A stretch of 64,000 bases of DNA, taken from the NCBI RefSeq assembly GCF_033115175.1, contig NC_084835.1, positions 26,679,858 through 26,743,857 of the forward strand. The letters are read 5' to 3'. Of the stretch, positions 58,809 to 64,000 are shown piece after piece. Position numbers and translations under genes: made by a program. Each line of letters opens with the position of its first letter. The first letter of the stretch is position 1. The notes beneath the pieces were generated by a model. The model made no database searches and was not told the origin of the DNA. It was given only the letters and a program-made list of their open reading frames with translations. Origin of the DNA: Lepus europaeus. Lineage: Eukaryota; Chordata; Mammalia; Lagomorpha; Leporidae.

Positions 58809-60404
58809 CTGCAAGAGAAGAGAGACGTCAGTGCTTTCCAAGGCAGCAGCGACGGGCGCAGCGTGTGGAGCGGCTGGGCTGTCGGTCCCCTCGCGGTCTG
58901 CCCTCTCTCAGCCTGTGACGTCACACAGGCCCTACCCTGCTGAGGACCAGCGCCGGCTTTCAGAGCTGGGCACGAAGGAAGAGTGACTCCTGGCCGCAGG
59001 CAGAGGCCCACATTTCCTTCTGCTGTGTGACAAAGCTCATTCAGCTAAGCACTGCAGAGAACGAAGCAGCACTCAGCTGCTTCTGGCTTCTGGGCATGCT
59101 CTACCCAAGGACAAGGCCACACATCCACACACGTGTGCCGGGTGCCTGCTCCAAGCCAGACATGGGCTACAAAGGCAGACCTGACTGTCTGGCGACTGGG
59201 GGACAGGCACACGGCCACAGCATGGTAAGCTAAGCCTGCGGCGGAAGGCCAGCTGGGGTCCCCCGCCTTGGGGGAAGGGAGATGGTCAAGGCCAGGTAAG
59301 AGCTTGGCAGAAGGACGAGGGAGGGGAAAGAAGGTACATTCTGGCCAAGCCCGTGCCAAGAACGGGCGGCTCCCGGGATACCACGTGGCAGGCGTATCTG
59401 GCAGACACTCAGCTGGCCTTTGTAACGAGGGAACCTGCTGGGGCAGTAGCAGGCAAGAGCTGACAGACTGAGCAGGGGCCAAAGGAGCGAGGGTTCGAGT
59501 GCTGGGCCGGCCAGCCTGGTGGGAATTCTGTGGGAGGAGCTCTGAGAGAGCCACAGCCAGCCGCCCCCAGCGTGGATGATGGATGTCTGGAGGAGGACGA
59601 GGCTGCGGTCCCAGCTCTGGGCAGGGGCACTCCAGCCACGGAGCAGGGGGCCAGAGGAGCCCCCGGATCAGCCACCGCCCAGTCATCCTGTCTGTGCCTG
59701 CAGACACAGCCGTGCCAACAAGAGGAATAGAAAGTTTCAAAGCCACGCGTCCACCAATGAAGCCTCGGCGTGCACCTGCACGACGATTCTATCTACCGAA
59801 CCAGCGCTGCCTGTGTGAGGCGGGCGACGCTCTGGAGGGATGGTGCTCCTGTTAGCAGGCAGGTGCCGCCAGCGCGAGTGCAGGAGGAGGAGGGGGCGGA
59901 AGGGAGGGAGAAGATGGCAGCCAGCTCAGTAACCCTGCTCTCTGGGCAAACACGGGCAGGCAAGGGCTGCCTGAACGGAGAGCAGAACCGCACATCTGGT
60001 GCTCAGAGACACGCGCTCGAGGGGAACCAGGAAGCAGGAGGGGCAGCGAGCAGGTCTGTCACGTTGCTAATGTGTCACAGATCCAAAACTTTAACGCTCT
60101 CAGAGATTCTGAAGTTGGGGCCAGAGGTTCCAGTTAATCAAACGGCTCTCAGCGCCGAAGGCTCCTTCCCAGGAGCAGGCCACGAGGCCGGAGGGACCAA
60201 GGAGAGCCATTCAGGACACAACTGCCTGGAGGAAAAGCCCCTGGCCTGGGCCAGAGTCACTGCACTGTAGGGGGGGAAATCTGTCTTCATTCCTACAAGA
60301 CAAAGGGAATCAAACTTCTCCCCAGGACAGTGCCCGTGTCCCCAGGAGACGCGCTCTGAAACAGCACAGTGGCTGCGTGTATTTTCAAACGGTTAAGGGG
60401 GTAG

Positions 60405-60550
60405 CGGCGCATTCCCTAATTATATAATTAATACACAGTGTAAGCACTACAGTTACAAATACAACATATGCGATTATGTAATAAACCTATTATGCTATAA
60501 TACTATATTGATGTAAGTGTACACATTGAGAAAGGGAAGCTAACACGGTT
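60405..60550. other. AT-rich patch in STIMATE 5' intron
   Basis: Runs such as TTATATAATTAATACACAG and CTATTATGCTATAATACTA make a short AT-rich island just upstream of the MLT1-type LTR. No family recognised. Confidence 0.5.
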
Positions 60551-60554
60551 TTAC

Positions 60555-60890
60555 AGGCTTATTATGGGCTGTGTCCCCCAAATTCATATACTCACAGTCC
60601 TAACCTCTGGCCCTCAGTACACAGGGATGTTTGGAGACGTGGCCTTCAAAGGGGTGATTAAGGCTAAATGAGGTTCTGTGGGTGGGCCCCGATCCAATCG
60701 GACCGGTGCCCTGCTAGGAGAGGACACAGCTGTGTGACTGCACCAGACCATGTGAAGGCGCGGGCAGTGGAGACCGGTGAAAGGCTGTGATGTTTTGCTA
60801 CACAGCCCCAGCCCACTGATCCTCGGGCAGCAGGGTGGGCGGTGAATCTCCTGGAGGGCCACGGGGTCTTTATGACAGCAGTACTTAGAT
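60555..60890 (+). mobile_element. Solitary LTR fossil, MLT1-type (ERVL-MaLR)
   Basis: GGGCTGTGTCCCCCAAATTC, GTGGGTGGGCCCCGATCCAA and CACCAGACCATGTGAAGGCG follow the MLT1/MaLR LTR pattern as I recall it. No internal retroviral part is seen. Strongly diverged, so probably inserted before the eutherian radiation. Confidence 0.6.
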
Positions 60891-61301
60891 TTTTCTGCAA
60901 AGAGTTGGCGGGGGAGGCGGTTAGGAAACACGCTCCAGAAGAGTGAACTAGGACAAACATCCAAAGCCGAGCTTGGCAGGGTCTGTGAAGATCTCCAATG
61001 CCTGCGGCCCTCCCCCCTGCAATGCCCTGCCATGCAGATCCCACAGGTGCGGCTGCCGCCGAACGGACACACAGCGGCGTTCCCTGCAACATCGCCAGAG
61101 CAAAGCCCTGGATGGAGCCAAAGCGGAGCACGCCAGCACGGGCTCGGCGGGCACACCTGCCATGGCACACGGACGCCACGTCGCACCACGCAGCTGCTAA
61201 AAACAAGGCAGAGCTACACGAGCAAATACAGGACGATTTTCAAATCGTGTACACGCTGTAGAATATAATATGCCTACTGATTCTGTTCATGTTTTCTCAC
61301 A

Positions 61302-61697
61302 TATTTATTTTTTATTTATTTGAAATTCAGAGTTAGAGAAAGGGGGAGAAGGAGAGGGAGGGAGGGAGGGGTGGTGGGTGGGAAGGAGAGGGAGAGAAAG
61401 GGAGGTGAGGGGGAGGGGAGAGGGAGAAAAAGAGGGGAAGGGAGGAAGGGAGAGAGAGGTCTTCCATCTGCTGGTTCACTCTTCCAATGGCTTCAATGGC
61501 CAGGGCTGGGGTGGGCCAGGCCAAAGCCAGAAGCCAGCAGCTTCTTCCAAATCTCCTGCAAGGGTACAGGGGCCCATCCTCCCAGGCGCATTAGCAGGGA
61601 GCTGGATAGGAAGTGAGCAGCCAGGACCAGAACCAGTGCCCAAATGGGATGCCGGCACTGCAGGCAGTAGCTCTCACTACGCCACAGTGCTGGCCCC
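61302..61697 (-). mobile_element. CSINE with expanded purine tract
   Basis: Begins ATATTTATTTTTTATTTATT, ends CACAGTGCTGGCCCC. The reversed CT-rich region has grown into about 120 bases of GGGAGAGAGGGAGGGA-type repeats (61335-61460), so the element is longer than its relatives. Confidence 0.85.
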
Positions 61698-61721
61698 TCA
61701 TGTCATTTATAATGGTATATG

Positions 61722-62005
61722 TACTTATTCATTCATTTGAAAGGGTGATGGGGAGAGTGAGTGGTAGAAGGGAGAGAGTGAGGGTCCTCCATCTGCTGGT
61801 TCACTCCCCCAAATGCCTGCAACAGCAGAAACTGAACCAAGCCAAAGCTAGAAGTCATGAACTCCATCTAGGTCTCCCACATGGGTGGCAAGGACCCAAG
61901 TATACCTGGATCCTCTTTCACTGCCTTCCCAGGTGACTTAGGGAGCTGAATCCTAAGTGTAGCAGCGCTCTGGCGACTTAATCCTCTGTGCACAACATGC
62001 ACCCC
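61722..62005 (-). mobile_element. CSINE, diverged, minus strand
   Basis: CTTATTCATTCATTTGAAAG, GTCCTCCATCTGCTGGTTCA and GTCTCCCACATGGGTGGCAA mark a reversed C repeat directly beside the previous one. Confidence 0.8.
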
Positions 62006-62373
62006 TTTAATGGCGTTTATTTCTGCTGCCATTACACATATCTTTTATCCTATTATCCTAACAGGATACCTGAGTGATTATTAAAAAGGGCTTCTTCTGA
62101 TGAAAGGATTACAGATCGGGTAGGTAGACTTTTTGTATCATTCTGAATGGTTTAAACATTCCTTTACCTATTTGTATTGCTTTTATTTCAAAATCTAGAA
62201 AAGACAACCTTGTCTCGGGAAGTTAGGTTGATGCAGCAAAGCAGGACCGAGCACTTGTGTCATTCATCGCTGGACCTTGGGACAAGGAATGGAGGATGTC
62301 GTGCTGGGGCAGGTGCACAGGAGCCCGTGACAGAATTCAGATGGATTCAAACGCTTCTGGAGGGGCCGTCTGG

Positions 62374-62652
62374 AGGGGCCGGCGTTGTGGCACAGTGGGT
62401 TTAGCTGCCTTTTGTAATGCAGACATCTAATGTCAGAGTGCAGGTTCAAGTCCTGGCTGCTCTGTTTCCGATCCAGATTTAGGCTAATGCACCTGGGAGG
62501 GAGAAGATTGTCCAAGTACAAGGGTCCCTGCTGCTCGCGTGGGAGACGCGAATGGAGATTCTGGCTCCTGGCTTCCGCCTGACACAGTCTTGGCTGTTGT
62601 GGGCATTTGAGTAGTGAACCCACAGATGGAACCTTTCTCTCTCTGCCTCTAA
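62374..62652 (+). mobile_element. CSINE with TATATG microsatellite at its tail
   Basis: Starts GGGGCCGGCGTTGTGGCACA, contains the C-repeat body and GTGAACCCACAGATGGAAC, and ends in CTCTAAAATATAT, which passes into the microsatellite at 62652-62712. Confidence 0.85.
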
Positions 62653-62712
62653 AATATATATATGTATATGTATATATGTATATATGTATATACATGTATG
62701 TATGTATGTAAA
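62652..62712. repeat. TA/TATG microsatellite
   Basis: TATATATATGTATATGTATA and later TATGTATGTATGTA, probably grown out of the SINE A-rich tail. Confidence 0.85.
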
Positions 62713-63817
62713 GTATAGCTCCTGTCCTCTTCATCTCCCTTCCTCTTTTCCTGGAATATTCTAGAGTCAAAAATCTTTTTTTTTTTTTAATTAAATAAAG
62801 AAGAAATACTAAGAGAACTGCTCCAAGTATGATTTGAAAAGGGAGAACAAAACAGAGAAATTCACCCCTCTGTCCTGCCTTGTGAACGGGCCCCTGTGAG
62901 ACAAGGCCCACTGGGCAGGGGAGGAAACGGAAAACCTGGGCCTTCTTCACGAGCGAGAGGAGAGCAGAGGAGTCAGCAGGGAGCAGTGAGCAGGGAGTCA
63001 CGCGGGACTGCTGCCTAGGAGCCAGTGCACCGGGGATGCTGGGCCCACGGTCAACAGGCTGGCTCCGGCTACTGTGCTGACAGCAGCCTGAACAGGCGAC
63101 GTGGCAGCAGGGAGACTGGTTAGAGAACACAATAGCCTCGGGCAGAAGGACCACAGAGCCGGCGAGGACGGAGGACAGGTCGGACGCACGTGGAGCTGAC
63201 TGTGGATGGGGTGCGAGGAGGCCAGAGCTCAGGCAGAGCGCGGACCGGCTGGCCTGGCCTAACCGCCGGGGCTTCTGCAGGATGACAGCTCACTTGGACG
63301 GGGCCTAGCAGGGCCACCACTCACCCCAAGGCCCAGTGGTGGCCAGGGGAGGGAGGCAGGCAGGCCTCCAGGGCAGCTCGGGCCCTGCTATCAGGTCTGG
63401 AACCAAAGGTTGGTGGTGCATCACCAGAGAGAGGCTCCCTTCCCCTGCCCAAAAGCAGTGGGCAGTGGCAGCAGAGCGACGGTTCCCAGTGCCACCTCCA
63501 ATGGCGCTTCTCCACAAACCGCCCCAGGGTCACACCACGTTTTATCTCTGGACACGGGCCACGGCACTTCCACCATCCATCCCTCCAACCTCCACCTCCC
63601 GGCGATGGGGTCTCCTGAAGACAGAAGTGCAGTGATGCCCTCCCCACTGCACTCAGAACTCCCCAACACAGACACTCGTCAGGCTTCACCCTGAGGATCT
63701 GTGTGCTGACCTGAGGTGCCGCACTCCGCCATCAAACCAGACGCCCAGCTCCACCCTGCCTCGGCACCGCGGGGTGTGCGGCACTGCTCTCCCATGTGGC
63801 CGACACCCTCTCTGCCT

Positions 63818-64000
63818 CGTTTTTTAGTTTTTCATTTTATGTGAAAGGAAGTGAACCAGAGAGCGAGAGCGATAGCGAGAGCGGTATAGCTATTGGATCA
63901 CCCACCAAATGTCCGCAACAGCCAGAGCTGGGCCAGGCTGAAGCCAGGAGCCTGGAATGCCATTCAGATCTCCTGCATGGCTGGCATGGATCCAGCGACT
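63818..64000 (-). mobile_element. CSINE cut by the window end
   Basis: TTTTCATTTTATGTGAAAGG, GCGAGAGCGATAGCGAGAGC and GAGCTGGGCCAGGCTGAAGC are reversed C-repeat tail and body; the head lies beyond 64000. Confidence 0.8.

Larger units (their letters stand above)
58809..64000 (-). other. STIMATE 5' intron (partial)
   Basis: No exon encoding the expected N-terminal part (with a stretch like MHSFGIFLQGLLG) was found on the minus strand, so the first coding exon lies beyond the window. Contents are the CSINEs, the LTR fossil, the AT patch and the microsatellite listed separately; the rest is plain intronic sequence. Confidence 0.65.

Overview
The window is mammalian nuclear DNA, most likely from a lagomorph (rabbit or close kin). 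The clearest sign is the many copies of the lagomorph tRNA-derived C repeat (CSINE), recognised by its GGGGCTGGC/GGGGCCGG head, the 'GTGAACCAGCAGATGGA' motif, a CT-rich run and an A-rich tail. The genes match the human 3p21.1 block: ITIH1(+) - ITIH3(+) - ITIH4(-) - MUSTN1(-) - STIMATE/TMEM110(-). All genes are intron-rich with GT-AG splice sites. Exons were placed by eye from splice consensus, reading-phase continuity and recalled human protein sequences; no alignment was run.

Layout. 1-7.6 kb: 3' part of ITIH1 (14 coding exons; the 5' exons lie outside). 7.6-9.8 kb: short intergenic stretch with MIR/L2/CSINE remnants. 9.8-22.5 kb: complete ITIH3 (23 coding exons, 904 codons), with a TATA box close to the ATG. 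22.5-24.4 kb: gap between the convergent 3' ends of ITIH3 and ITIH4, with a CCAC-rich simple repeat. 24.4-38.9 kb: complete ITIH4 on the minus strand (22 coding exons, about 908 codons; one small exon has an uncertain boundary). 41.0-42.6 kb: complete MUSTN1 (3 coding exons, 82 aa) with TATA box and poly(A) signal. 44.4 kb to beyond 58.8 kb: STIMATE, with seven coding exons visible and the first coding exon outside the window; 58.8-64 kb is its large 5' intron, rich in SINEs and holding one old solitary LTR.

How the genes relate. ITIH1, ITIH3 and ITIH4 encode liver-secreted inter-alpha-trypsin inhibitor heavy chains (VIT domain, von Willebrand A domain, C-terminal region). Many exon lengths are identical among the three, the mark of tandem duplication. 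ITIH1 and ITIH3 keep the Asp-Pro-His-Phe site where the C-terminal propeptide is removed and the chain is joined to bikunin's chondroitin sulfate. ITIH4 lacks it and has a proline-rich segment instead. MUSTN1 is a small musculoskeletal nuclear protein, and STIMATE is an ER multipass regulator of STIM1; they sit in tandem on one strand and could form an in-frame read-through.

No wholly new system is evident. The most notable lineage features are a near-identical 218-bp tandem duplication of a 36-nt ITIH3 exon, which doubles a tyrosine/proline-rich motif just before the cleavage site, and a 4 x 39-bp coding minisatellite that makes up most of the ITIH4 proline-rich exon.
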